Position numbers and translations under genes: made by a program. A stretch of DNA of 47,099 bases from Akkermansiaceae bacterium (lineage in GTDB: Bacteria; Verrucomicrobiota; Verrucomicrobiia; Verrucomicrobiales; Akkermansiaceae). Each line of letters begins with the position of its first letter. The stretch's first letter is position 1. Under the pieces are notes generated by a model, which did no database searches, was not told where the DNA came from, and saw only the letters and a list, made by a program, of their open reading frames with translations. Positions 16,585 to 23,615 of the stretch are shown piece after piece. Location: contig CANHPN010000012.1 of the NCBI GenBank assembly GCA_947462535.1, forward strand, positions 1 through 47,099, written 5' to 3'.

Positions 16585-17316
16585 ATGTTCATGCGTTCTA
16601 CCTTCCATCTCTCAGCATTTGCCGCCGCCCTCGGGTCGCTGGCCGTTGCCGGGGTGTGTGCGGGCCAAGCGCCTAACTCTGGGGAGCTTCAGGAAATCAT
16701 CGTCGATCTCCAGGAGCAGAACCGCTCCCTTCAGCGCAGCCTTGCCGAGGCCAATAGCGGCGAGAAGCAAGCGTCCCGCCAATTGGCCCAGGTCCGCGAG
16801 CGTCTCGAAGCACTCGGCAAGAACCTGCTCGACGGGGGAGACGACCGTCTCGTCCAGGCCGCCGCAGACTTGCAACTCGCAAGCGAGCGCACCACCAACC
16901 TTGAAAACTCCGTCACGCGTCTTTCCGCCGCCGTCACTGATTACCTCCGCCTCGCGGTGGTATCCGACCCGGATGCGAGACTTCGTGTGGAAACTTCACT
17001 AAGAGAGCTTGACGCTGTCCTCGGACTGCGCCAGAAGCCCCGCCCCGATATTCGGACCGGCTCATTGCAGCAGGCCCGGATTGTCAGTCTCGATCAAGAA
17101 AGCGGCATGATGGTTTTGAATCTTGGCGAAAGCCAAGGCGCTAAAATCGGCATGACCTTTCGCCTCACCCGCGGGCAACAGCCCTACGGTAACGCCATTC
17201 TCGCTGACGTCCGCAAGGGCGTCAGTGGTGCCTTTGTCGAATACCTCGACAATGTCGCCGAATCCCCACGCCCCGGCGATCTCGCCGTTCTCGAAACACA
17301 AGCATCCGCGCAGTAA
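16585..17316 (+). CDS. Unknown exported coiled-coil protein inside the S10 operon
   Basis: The 243-residue protein is not a ribosomal protein. Residues 1-27 form a signal peptide with a hydrophobic stretch from about residue 10 (LSAFAAALGSLAVAG). The only Cys is at a poor lipobox position. Residues about 33-100 are heptad-like coiled coil (LQEIIVDLQEQNRSLQRSLA, then QLAQVRERLEAL). Residues about 160-238 form a beta-rich domain, ARIVSLDQESGMMVLNLGES followed by QGAKIGMTFRL and DVRKGVSGAFVEYL, resembling FlgT C-terminal-like small beta-barrels by pattern. It starts 22 bases after rpsS and ends 20 bases before rplV, so it should be cotranscribed. ATG 16585 or ATG 16591 can be the start. The role is probably periplasmic and is not known. 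Confidence 0.88.
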   Translation: MFMRSTFHLSAFAAALGSLAVAGVCAGQAPNSGELQEIIVDLQEQNRSLQRSLAEANSGEKQASRQLAQVRERLEALGKNLLDGGDDRLVQAAADLQLASERTTNLENSVTRLSAAVTDYLRLAVVSDPDARLRVETSLRELDAVLGLRQKPRPDIRTGSLQQARIVSLDQESGMMVLNLGESQGAKIGMTFRLTRGQQPYGNAILADVRKGVSGAFVEYLDNVAESPRPGDLAVLETQASAQ

Positions 17317-17336
17317 CCACTCACGTCCGACGTTCC

Positions 17337-17762
17337 ATGGAAGTCAAAAGCACCACTAAATTCGTTCGCCTCTCGCCTAAAAAGGCGCGGGACGTCGCCC
17401 GCGAAATTCAAGGTCTCGCCGTATCGAGCGCCCTTGATATTCTGACCTTCACTCCCAAGAAAGCCGCACAGCTGATTGGCAAGACGCTCAAGACCGCCAT
17501 CGCGGACGCCGAAAACAATTTCTCGCTCGATGCCTCGACGCTCGTGATCAAGGAAGCCGTCATCGGCGCCGGTCCGACGCTCCGCCGCTTCAAGCCGCGC
17601 GCCAAGGGTTCCGCCGGTCCGATCCTCAAGCGCACCAGCCATATTTCCATCACTCTCGTCGGCTCCGCTCCCGAGAAGAAAAAGAAGGCCGCCCGCAAGG
17701 CCGCTGCCAAAAAAACCGAAGAAGCTCCCGCCGCTGCCGCAGCTGCTGAAGAACAAGCCTGA
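17337..17762 (+). CDS. rplV: 50S ribosomal protein L22 with Lys/Ala-rich tail
   Basis: L22 lines the exit tunnel with L4. The core (about 110 residues) has TTKFVRLSPKKARDVAREIQG, the loop with GPTLRRFKPRAKGSAGPILKR and the end HISITLVG. The beta-hairpin motif is intact. The total of 141 residues includes a C-terminal tail of about 27 residues made of Lys, Ala and Glu (KKKKAARKAAAKK, then EEAPAAAAAAEEQA), longer than in E. coli. Confidence 0.97.
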   Translation: MEVKSTTKFVRLSPKKARDVAREIQGLAVSSALDILTFTPKKAAQLIGKTLKTAIADAENNFSLDASTLVIKEAVIGAGPTLRRFKPRAKGSAGPILKRTSHISITLVGSAPEKKKKAARKAAAKKTEEAPAAAAAAEEQA

Positions 17763-17792
17763 TACACCTCTTAATTTCATCCCTCACCGAAT

Positions 17793-18530
17793 ATGGGCCA
17801 AAAAGTAAATCCGATCGCATTCCGTCTCGCAGTCAACAAGGACTGGCGCTCCAAGTGGTATGCCAAAGGCAAAGACTACACTGATAAGCTCCACGAAGAT
17901 CTCGCGATCCGTGGCTATCTCAGGAACAAGCTGGTGAACGCCGGACTGGCCCGCGTGGTCATCGAGCGCGCATGGAACAGCGTTCGCGTCACTCTTCACA
18001 CCTCCCGTCCCGGCCTGATCATCGGTCGCCAAGGCAAGGAAATCGAAGTGATGACCAAGGAGATCGGCGACATCTGCAAAGGTGCTCAGGTCAAGATCGA
18101 CATCATCGAAATCCGTAAGCCGGAGCTCGATGCCCAATTGGTCGCCGAGCAAATCGCCGTGCAACTTGAGCGCCGGATTTCTTTCCGCCGCGCCATGAAG
18201 CGCGCGCTTCAAACCGCCATGGAATTCGGTGCCGAAGGCATCCGTCTCCGTTGCGCCGGCCGCCTCGGTGGTGCGGACATCGCCCGCGCCGAAGGTTACC
18301 GCGAAGGAAAAGTGCCTCTTCAAACTCTCCGTGTTCCTCTCGACTACGGCTTTGCCGAAGCCCGCACCTTGTATGGCATCATCGGCATCAAGTGCTGGGT
18401 CAACAAGAAGGAAGACGACGGCACCGGCAAGCAACCGCAAGGTCGCGGCGACCGTGGTGACCGCGGCGGCGATCGTCGTGGCGGTGGTGGTGATCGCGGC
18501 GGCGACCGTCGTCCGAATCCACGCAACTGA
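17793..18530 (+). CDS. rpsC: 30S ribosomal protein S3 with RGD/RGG-like tail
   Basis: S3 lies at the mRNA entry tunnel and has helicase activity with S4 and S5. The core contains MGQKVNPIAFRLAVNKDWRS, the KH motif VIIGRQGKEIE-like LIIGRQGKEIEVMTKEIGD and RISFRRAMKRALQTAMEFGAEGI-type sequence. After residue about 205 comes a tail rich in Arg, Gly and Asp (GRGDRGDRGGDRRGGGGDRG), giving 245 residues. Such tails often bind RNA. Here this is inferred from composition alone. Confidence 0.97.
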   Translation: MGQKVNPIAFRLAVNKDWRSKWYAKGKDYTDKLHEDLAIRGYLRNKLVNAGLARVVIERAWNSVRVTLHTSRPGLIIGRQGKEIEVMTKEIGDICKGAQVKIDIIEIRKPELDAQLVAEQIAVQLERRISFRRAMKRALQTAMEFGAEGIRLRCAGRLGGADIARAEGYREGKVPLQTLRVPLDYGFAEARTLYGIIGIKCWVNKKEDDGTGKQPQGRGDRGDRGGDRRGGGGDRGGDRRPNPRN

Positions 18531-18581
18531 TATTCAAATCTCCCAATTCCCAAACAACACTTTTCATAGAAGGACCGAGTT

Positions 18582-19001
18582 ATGCCTTTGATGCCCAAAC
18601 GAACCAAGTTCCGCAAAAGCCACCGCGGAAGCCGCTCCGGTAACGCCCAGCGCGGAACCACCGTCGCCTTCGGTGACTTCGGTCTGCAAACCCTCGACCG
18701 CGGATGGATGACCAACCGCCAGATCGAAGCTTGTCGGATCGCGATCAACCGCTCGCTCAAACGGAAAGGAAAAGTCTGGATCCGGATTTTCCCACACAAG
18801 TCAATCACCTCGCGTCCTCCTGAAACACGGATGGGTAAAGGTAAAGGCGCTGTCGAAGGTTGGGTGGCAGTCATCCGTCCGGGCAACATGCTCTTCGAAA
18901 TCGGCGGTGTTCCTGAATCCGCAGCCAAAGAGGCCATGCGTCTCGCATCCTACAAGCTCGGCATCCGCACCCGCCTCGTCGCCCGCAATCCGCACGCTTG
19001 A
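18582..19001 (+). CDS. rplP: 50S ribosomal protein L16
   Basis: L16 organises the A-site tRNA position on the 50S. The 139 residues begin [16 protein letters not shown]. They contain [47 protein letters not shown] and [19 protein letters not shown]. An AGAAGGACC before the ATG at 18582 is one of the few Shine-Dalgarno-like sites in this run. Confidence 0.98.
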   Translation: MPLMPKRTKFRKSHRGSRSGNAQRGTTVAFGDFGLQTLDRGWMTNRQIEACRIAINRSLKRKGKVWIRIFPHKSITSRPPETRMGKGKGAVEGWVAVIRPGNMLFEIGGVPESAAKEAMRLASYKLGIRTRLVARNPHA

Positions 19002-19037
19002 TCCGCTAGATCAATTCAATCTAATACCGTCTGAACC

Positions 19038-19232
19038 ATGGCCAAAGCCAAAACTACCAGCGAACTTTCCTCCACCGAACTCGAAGTCCGTCTTCGGGAA
19101 CTCAAACAGGAAGCTCTCAACCTTCGTCTCCAACGCGCTACCGGCACATTGGAAAATCCTGCCCGCATCCGCCAGGTGCGTCGCGAAACCGCGCAAGTGC
19201 TCACGGCGGTCACCGCCAAGTCGCTCGCCTAA
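19038..19232 (+). CDS. rpmC: 50S ribosomal protein L29
   Basis: L29 is a small two-helix protein near the tunnel exit, next to L23. The 64 residues show the family helix ELEVRLRELKQEALNLRLQ and ENPARIRQVRRETAQVLT. It is correctly placed between rplP and rpsQ. No Shine-Dalgarno sequence is seen. Confidence 0.96.
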   Translation: MAKAKTTSELSSTELEVRLRELKQEALNLRLQRATGTLENPARIRQVRRETAQVLTAVTAKSLA

Positions 19233-19256
19233 ACCAAGTTCCAACCTATTCTTCCC

Positions 19257-19526
19257 ATGAGCGAGACTCCTTCGGACACACAAGTCCACCTCCGTAAAAC
19301 CCGCGTCGGCGTAGTCATCTCCAACAAGATGGACAAGACCCTCGTCGTCGAACACGTCGCCCGGGTTCCCCACCCGAAATTCAACAAGATCGTCAAGCGG
19401 TCCAAGAAATACTACGTGCACGACGAGAGCAACCAAGCCCAGATCGGTGACCGCGTTCGCATCGTCGAGACCCGTCCGCTTTCGAAACTGAAATGCTGGA
19501 CGCTCGCCGAGGTCATTTCGCACTAA
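19257..19526 (+). CDS. rpsQ: 30S ribosomal protein S17
   Basis: S17 is an OB-fold primary binder of 16S rRNA. The 89-residue protein has [38 protein letters not shown] and [20 protein letters not shown], which match the family end to end. It starts 24 bases after rpmC. Confidence 0.98.
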   Translation: MSETPSDTQVHLRKTRVGVVISNKMDKTLVVEHVARVPHPKFNKIVKRSKKYYVHDESNQAQIGDRVRIVETRPLSKLKCWTLAEVISH

Positions 19527-19530
19527 TCAA

Positions 19531-19567
19531 TTTCAGCTTCTCAGTTTTTCAGCATTTCAGCTTTTAC
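19531..19567. repeat. CAGC/TTTCAGC word repeat in the rpsQ-rplN spacer
   Basis: The spacer contains TTTCAGCTTCTCAGTTTTTC followed by AGCATTTCAGCTTTT, a word series on TTCAGC. A related series in the opposite sense lies at 7031-7052 (GCTGAAAACTGAAGTGCTGAA). It is transcribed as part of the ribosomal run. Confidence 0.5.
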
Positions 19568-19580
19568 CTAATTTATTGTC

Positions 19581-19946
19581 ATGATCCAGATGGAAACCAT
19601 GCTCGTCGTCGCCGACAACACCGGCGCGCGCAGCGCAAAAATGATCGGCGTGCTCGGCAAGCGCAGTCGCACCGCATGCATCGGTGACGTGATCACCTGC
19701 CACATCCGCGATTCCATCCCGACCGCCGCCGTCAAAAAAGGCAGCGTCGTGAAGGCCGTGGTCGTCCGCACCGCCTATCCGATCCGCCGCGCCGACGGTT
19801 CGATCCTCCGCTTTGACTCCAACGCGGTCGTCATCATCGACAAGGACAACAACCCGCGCGGCACCCGGATCTTCGGACCCGTCGCCCGTGAACTCCGCGA
19901 GCGCGCGTTCATGAAAATCGTTTCTCTCGCACCCGAAGTTCTCTGA
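19581..19946 (+). CDS. rplN: 50S ribosomal protein L14
   Basis: L14 forms intersubunit bridges. Length is 121 residues. [64 protein letters not shown] and [22 protein letters not shown] are canonical. Standard order with rpsQ and rplX. Confidence 0.98.
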   Translation: MIQMETMLVVADNTGARSAKMIGVLGKRSRTACIGDVITCHIRDSIPTAAVKKGSVVKAVVVRTAYPIRRADGSILRFDSNAVVIIDKDNNPRGTRIFGPVARELRERAFMKIVSLAPEVL

Positions 19947-19980
19947 GCCTCGGCACTAACTCCTCACCCATTCCAATTTC

Positions 19981-20211
19981 ATGAGCCGCATCAAGACCCA
20001 CGTCAAAAAAGGCGATCAAGTCGAAATCATCGCAGGCAATCACAAAGGCAAGCGCGGCACCGTGCTGCTTGTGAACGCCGCCAAGGGCAAGGTCACCGTC
20101 GAAGGTGGCCGTCCGATCATCAAGGCTGTCAAAGCCACCGAAGCCGACTCCGGCGGTCTCAAGACCATCGACGGCCCGGTCCATATCTCCAATGTCAAAA
20201 AAGTGGGCTGA
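19981..20211 (+). CDS. rplX: 50S ribosomal protein L24
   Basis: L24 initiates 50S assembly. The 76-residue protein has the KOW motif [20 protein letters not shown] and continues with [13 protein letters not shown]. It is at the short end of the family (E. coli has 104). The end [16 protein letters not shown] retains the usual P-x-H-x-SNV element, so it looks complete. A repeat and a hairpin follow before rplE. Confidence 0.96.
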   Translation: MSRIKTHVKKGDQVEIIAGNHKGKRGTVLLVNAAKGKVTVEGGRPIIKAVKATEADSGGLKTIDGPVHISNVKKVG

Positions 20212-20212
20212 G

Positions 20213-20236
20213 GGGAGCGTCGGCGCCCTCGCCGGC
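20213..20236 (-). repeat. GC-rich dispersed repeat, copy 2, in the rplX-rplE spacer
   Basis: The reverse complement of these 24 bases begins GCCGGCGAGGGCG and ends ACGCTCCC. It matches the element at 5472-5495 at 19 of 24 positions. It begins two bases after the rplX stop codon. Confidence 0.6.
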
Positions 20237-20237
20237 T

Positions 20238-20264
20238 GAAATTGGCAACTTGCCAGTTTCTTTT
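20238..20264 (+). terminator. Hairpin plus T-run in the rplX-rplE spacer (possible attenuator)
   Basis: GAAATTGGC (20238-20246) pairs with GCCAGTTTC (20252-20260), including one G-U, around a five-base loop. TTTT follows. The stem is AT-rich at its base and the T-run short, so termination would be partial at most. Confidence 0.4.
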
Positions 20265-20316
20265 CCCTACCGCCCGCGCTTAAGCGCCTGAGCAATCAGC
20301 GCTGACCCGCAAAAAA

Positions 20317-20901
20317 ATGAGCACACCAGCACTACAACAACATTATAAGGACAAGGTCGTCCCCGCGCTCAAGAAGAGCCTCGGATACACCAACCTCCAT
20401 CAGGTTCCACGTCTTGAAAAGATCGTGGTCACTTCTTGCATGGGCAAGGCACCGGACCGCAAGGTCGCCGTTGACGACGCCGTCAACGAGATCCAAAAGA
20501 TCACCGGCCAGCGCCCGTCCATCACGTTCTCGAAGAAGGCCGTCGCCAACTTCAAGCTCCGCGAAGGTGAAGCACTCGGTGCCCGCGTCACCCTCCGTGG
20601 CCCGCGCATGTGGGAGTTCCTTCATCGCTTCATCAACGTCACCGCTCCGAACATCCGGGACTTCCGCGGGATTTCCTCGAAGTCGTTCGACGGGCGCGGC
20701 AACTACGCCTGCGGCATCAGCGATCAATCCATCTTCCCGGAAATCGAAATCGACCAGATCAAGCGCACCATCGGCTTCGACCTGATCTTCGTCACCTCCG
20801 CACCGACCGACGCCGAAGGCCGCGCCCTGCTCATGGAGCTTGGCCTGCCTTTCCGCGACATGAAAAAGGCCAACGAGCTCGAGGCCGTCGCTGCCAACTA
20901 A
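20317..20901 (+). CDS. rplE: 50S ribosomal protein L5
   Basis: L5 binds 5S rRNA and bridges to the 30S head. The 194 residues include VVPALKKSLGYTNLHQVPRLEKIVV, ITGQRPSITFSKKAVANFKLREG, the loop with RVTLRG..MWEFLHRFINVT and IFPEIEIDQIKRTIGFDLIF-type sequence. It is preceded by an unusually long spacer of 105 bases. rpsN, which normally follows rplE, is absent. Confidence 0.98.
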   Translation: MSTPALQQHYKDKVVPALKKSLGYTNLHQVPRLEKIVVTSCMGKAPDRKVAVDDAVNEIQKITGQRPSITFSKKAVANFKLREGEALGARVTLRGPRMWEFLHRFINVTAPNIRDFRGISSKSFDGRGNYACGISDQSIFPEIEIDQIKRTIGFDLIFVTSAPTDAEGRALLMELGLPFRDMKKANELEAVAAN

Positions 20902-20934
20902 AACACCGGACACACTCAAAAAAGGAATCCTATT

Positions 20935-21330
20935 ATGGCAGTTCTCACCGATCCAATTTCCGACTTCCTCACGCGTTTCAAAAACGCCGCCCGTGCTGGC
21001 AATGAGGAATTCTCCGCTCCTTACTCCAAGATCAAGGCGGACATCGCCCGCATTCTCCAGGAAGAAGGCTACCTCTGGAACTACGAAGTCGTCACTGGCG
21101 ACCGCACGACGATCAAGGCCAAGCCGAAGTTCATCGACGGCCGTTCCATCTTGACTGACCTCAAGCGCGTCTCCACTCCCGGCCGCCGCCACTACATCGG
21201 CGCGGGTGAAGTGCCACGCGTCATGTCCGGCCTCGGCATCTCGATCCTTTCCACTTCGAAAGGCGTCATGTCCGGCGGCTCCGCCAAGAAGCAGAACCTC
21301 GGCGGCGAGCTCCTCGCCAACGTCTGGTAA
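20935..21330 (+). CDS. rpsH: 30S ribosomal protein S8
   Basis: S8 is a primary 16S rRNA binder and the spc-operon autoregulator in E. coli. The 131 residues show DPISDFLTRFKNAARAGNEE, ILQEEGYLWNYEV and the C-terminal RVMSGLGISILSTSKGVMSG signature. AAAAAAGGAATCC before the ATG at 20935 is a clear Shine-Dalgarno-like site. It follows rplE by 33 bases, with no room for rpsN between them. Confidence 0.98.
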   Translation: MAVLTDPISDFLTRFKNAARAGNEEFSAPYSKIKADIARILQEEGYLWNYEVVTGDRTTIKAKPKFIDGRSILTDLKRVSTPGRRHYIGAGEVPRVMSGLGISILSTSKGVMSGGSAKKQNLGGELLANVW

Positions 21331-21359
21331 ACCCTAACTCGTCAAAGGAAAACACTACC

Positions 21360-21899
21360 ATGTCACGAGTCGGACTCAAACCAATCTCTGTCCCCGCGAA
21401 GGTCGCCGTCAAACTTGACGGCCGCACGGTGATCGTCGAGGGCCCCAAGGGCAAACTCGACTTCCCGCTTCCGGAAGGCATCTCGCTCACTAGCGAAGAC
21501 GGCACCGTTGTCGTCTCCCGCGCCAGCGAACTCCGTCAGCATCGCGCCCTCCACGGCACCGCCCGCAGCCTCGTTCAGAACATGATCGTCGGCGTTTCGG
21601 AAGGTTTCGTGAAGGATCTTGAAATCATCGGCGTCGGTCTCCGCGCCGCAGTCAAAGGCGCGGACCTCGACCTCTCGCTGGGTCGTTCGCACCCGCTGCT
21701 TCACCCCATTCCTTCCGGTCTCAACGTCACTGTCGTTGAGAACACCAAGATCAAGGTCGAAGGAATCGACAAGCAGCTCGTCGGTCAGTTCGCTGCCGAA
21801 GTCCGCGGCTTCTATCCACCCGAGCCTTACAAGGGCAAAGGCGTTCGCTACGTCGGTGAGAAAGTTCGCCGCAAGGAAGGCAAGAGCGTCGGCAAATAA
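21360..21899 (+). CDS. rplF: 50S ribosomal protein L6
   Basis: L6 lies near the factor-binding site. The 179 residues start [20 protein letters not shown] and have [16 protein letters not shown] and the C-terminal [33 protein letters not shown] before the start is a weak Shine-Dalgarno-like site. Standard place before rplR. Confidence 0.98.
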   Translation: MSRVGLKPISVPAKVAVKLDGRTVIVEGPKGKLDFPLPEGISLTSEDGTVVVSRASELRQHRALHGTARSLVQNMIVGVSEGFVKDLEIIGVGLRAAVKGADLDLSLGRSHPLLHPIPSGLNVTVVENTKIKVEGIDKQLVGQFAAEVRGFYPPEPYKGKGVRYVGEKVRRKEGKSVGK

Positions 21900-21940
21900 T
21901 CCATTATCGTCGCCCGCTACCTCAAAACAATTACGGCACC

Positions 21941-22297
21941 ATGAGCACCATCAATCGCAAGTCGATCCGTCGCAAGATCCACAACCGCATCCGCCGGAAA
22001 GTCTCCGGCACTGCCGAACGTCCACGTCTGGCCGTTCACTACTCGAACCAACACATCTACGCCCAAGTCATCGACGACGCGGCCGGCAAGACCCTGGTCT
22101 CCGCCTCCACGCTCGACAAGTCTTTCGAAAACGCCTCCTCGAACGTCGAGAGCGCCCAGAAAGTCGGAGCACTCCTCGCGGAGCGCGCCAAGGGCTCGAA
22201 CATCAGCGCCGTCGTCTTCGACCGCGGCGGTCACCTCTACCACGGTAAAGTCAAAGCACTCGCCGACGCGGCGCGTGAAGCCGGCCTCCAATTCTAA
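21941..22297 (+). CDS. rplR: 50S ribosomal protein L18
   Basis: L18 binds 5S rRNA. Length is 118 residues. [41 protein letters not shown] and the end [22 protein letters not shown] are family blocks. No Shine-Dalgarno sequence is seen. Confidence 0.98.
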   Translation: MSTINRKSIRRKIHNRIRRKVSGTAERPRLAVHYSNQHIYAQVIDDAAGKTLVSASTLDKSFENASSNVESAQKVGALLAERAKGSNISAVVFDRGGHLYHGKVKALADAAREAGLQF

Positions 22298-22318
22298 CGC
22301 CCTGACCAGACACATATC

Positions 22319-23026
22319 ATGGTAACAATTCCAGAAAACGAAACGCCGGAAACTCCGGCAGCAGCAACTCCAGCAGCATTGCCTCTCGGTCCTGTCGCCG
22401 GCTCCGGCTATCAAGGCAACCGCGGTCAAGGCGGCGGCTATCAGGGTGGCGGCGGTGGCGGCTACCAAGGCGGTGGCCAAGGTGGCGGCGGTCGCGGTCG
22501 CGGCGGCCCGCGTCGTGAAGAGCGCGCAGCCCCGACCGATGCCGAAGGCAACGAGCTTTCCGAAAAGGTCGTCTTCATCAACCGATGCGCCAAGGTCGTC
22601 AAGGGTGGTCGTCGCTTCAGCTTCTCCGCTCTCGTCGTCACCGGCAACAAGCTCGGCAAGGTCGGGCTCGGCTACGGCAAGGCGAACGAAGTGGCTGATG
22701 CAATCAAGAAGGCCAGCGAGGGAGCCCGCAAGGTGCTCGTCTCGATGAGCGTCGTCGATGGCACCATCCCCCACGAAATTTACGCCGAGTTCGGCGGTGG
22801 CAAGGTCCTCCTCAAGCCGGCTTCTCCGGGAACGGGCATTATTGCCGGTGGCGGTGTGCGCGCTGTTTGCGAAGCTGTCGGCATCCGCGACATCCTGGCG
22901 AAATCGATGGGTTCCTCCAACCACGCTAACGTGGTGAAAGCCACTCTCAAGGCGCTCTCCCAGCTCCGCACCCGTGATCAGGTTCTCGGTGGGCGCGGCA
23001 AGAAAAAGCGCGAAAAGGCGATCTGA
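22319..23026 (+). CDS. rpsE: 30S ribosomal protein S5 with Gly-rich N-terminal extension
   Basis: S5 affects decoding accuracy and mRNA unwinding. Residues from about 80 onward are canonical: [38 protein letters not shown] and [20 protein letters not shown]. coli S5 is about 167 residues, while this protein has 235. About 70 extra N-terminal residues are made of a Pro/Ala/Glu leader (1-27) and a Gly/Tyr/Gln/Arg-rich block (28-64, [20 protein letters not shown]). ATG 22319 is favoured because it directly follows rplR by 21 bases and no other plausible start lies at the core boundary. rpmD (L30), which usually comes next, is absent. Confidence 0.96.
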   Translation: MVTIPENETPETPAAATPAALPLGPVAGSGYQGNRGQGGGYQGGGGGGYQGGGQGGGGRGRGGPRREERAAPTDAEGNELSEKVVFINRCAKVVKGGRRFSFSALVVTGNKLGKVGLGYGKANEVADAIKKASEGARKVLVSMSVVDGTIPHEIYAEFGGGKVLLKPASPGTGIIAGGGVRAVCEAVGIRDILAKSMGSSNHANVVKATLKALSQLRTRDQVLGGRGKKKREKAI

Positions 23027-23067
23027 TCGACCGTTTCCCACTTCATCACCAACGAAACATTTAGATT

Positions 23068-23520
23068 ATGGAACTTCATTCATTCAGCCCGAATCCGGGA
23101 TCCAAGCACCGGAACAAGCGTCTCGGTTGCGGCGAAAGCTCCGGCCACGGCAAGACTTCCTGCAAAGGCAACAAGGGCCAGAAAGCCCGCTCCGGCTCCG
23201 GCACCCGTGTCGGTTTCGAAGGCGGCCAGATGCCACTTCACCGTCGTCTTCCAAAGCGTGGGTTCAACAACTACGACTTCCGCGACAAGTTCTGCGTCTT
23301 CAACGTCGGCGAGCTCGACGATCTGTTTGACGCCGGCACCACCATAGACGAAGCCGCCCTCAAGGGTCAAGGCCTCGTCAACGGCACCTACGACAAGATC
23401 AAGGTCCTCGGCGTGGGCGAAATCACCAAGGCGTTCCACCTCGTGGTGAACAATGCCAGTGCTTCCGCTCGTGAAAAGATCGAAAAAGCGGGCGGCACGG
23501 TCACCGAACCTGCCGCTTGA
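23068..23520 (+). CDS. rplO: 50S ribosomal protein L15
   Basis: L15 is a late 50S assembly protein. The 150 residues start MELHSFSPNPGSKHRNKRLG and have the Gly-rich GESSGHGKTSCKGNKGQKAR, GGQMPLHRRLPKRGFNN and the C-terminal HLVVNNASASAREKIEKAGG. It follows rpsE by 41 bases. A strong hairpin separates it from secY. Confidence 0.97.
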   Translation: MELHSFSPNPGSKHRNKRLGCGESSGHGKTSCKGNKGQKARSGSGTRVGFEGGQMPLHRRLPKRGFNNYDFRDKFCVFNVGELDDLFDAGTTIDEAALKGQGLVNGTYDKIKVLGVGEITKAFHLVVNNASASAREKIEKAGGTVTEPAA

Positions 23521-23545
23521 TCACTTCATTAGATCTCTGAATTCC

Positions 23546-23580
23546 GATGAGGAAGCGCACCCGCGCTTCCTCATCGTGTT
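23546..23580 (+). terminator. Perfect 13-bp hairpin between rplO and secY
   Basis: GATGAGGAAGCGC (23546-23558) pairs perfectly with GCGCTTCCTCATC (23563-23575) around ACCC. GTGTTTAT follows, only a short T-run. It may be a partial terminator or attenuator that lowers secY-adk-map relative to ribosomal genes, or a processing site. Confidence 0.6.
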
Positions 23581-23615
23581 TATAGCCCAAGCTTCACTCT
23601 TCCCATCACTCAGCC

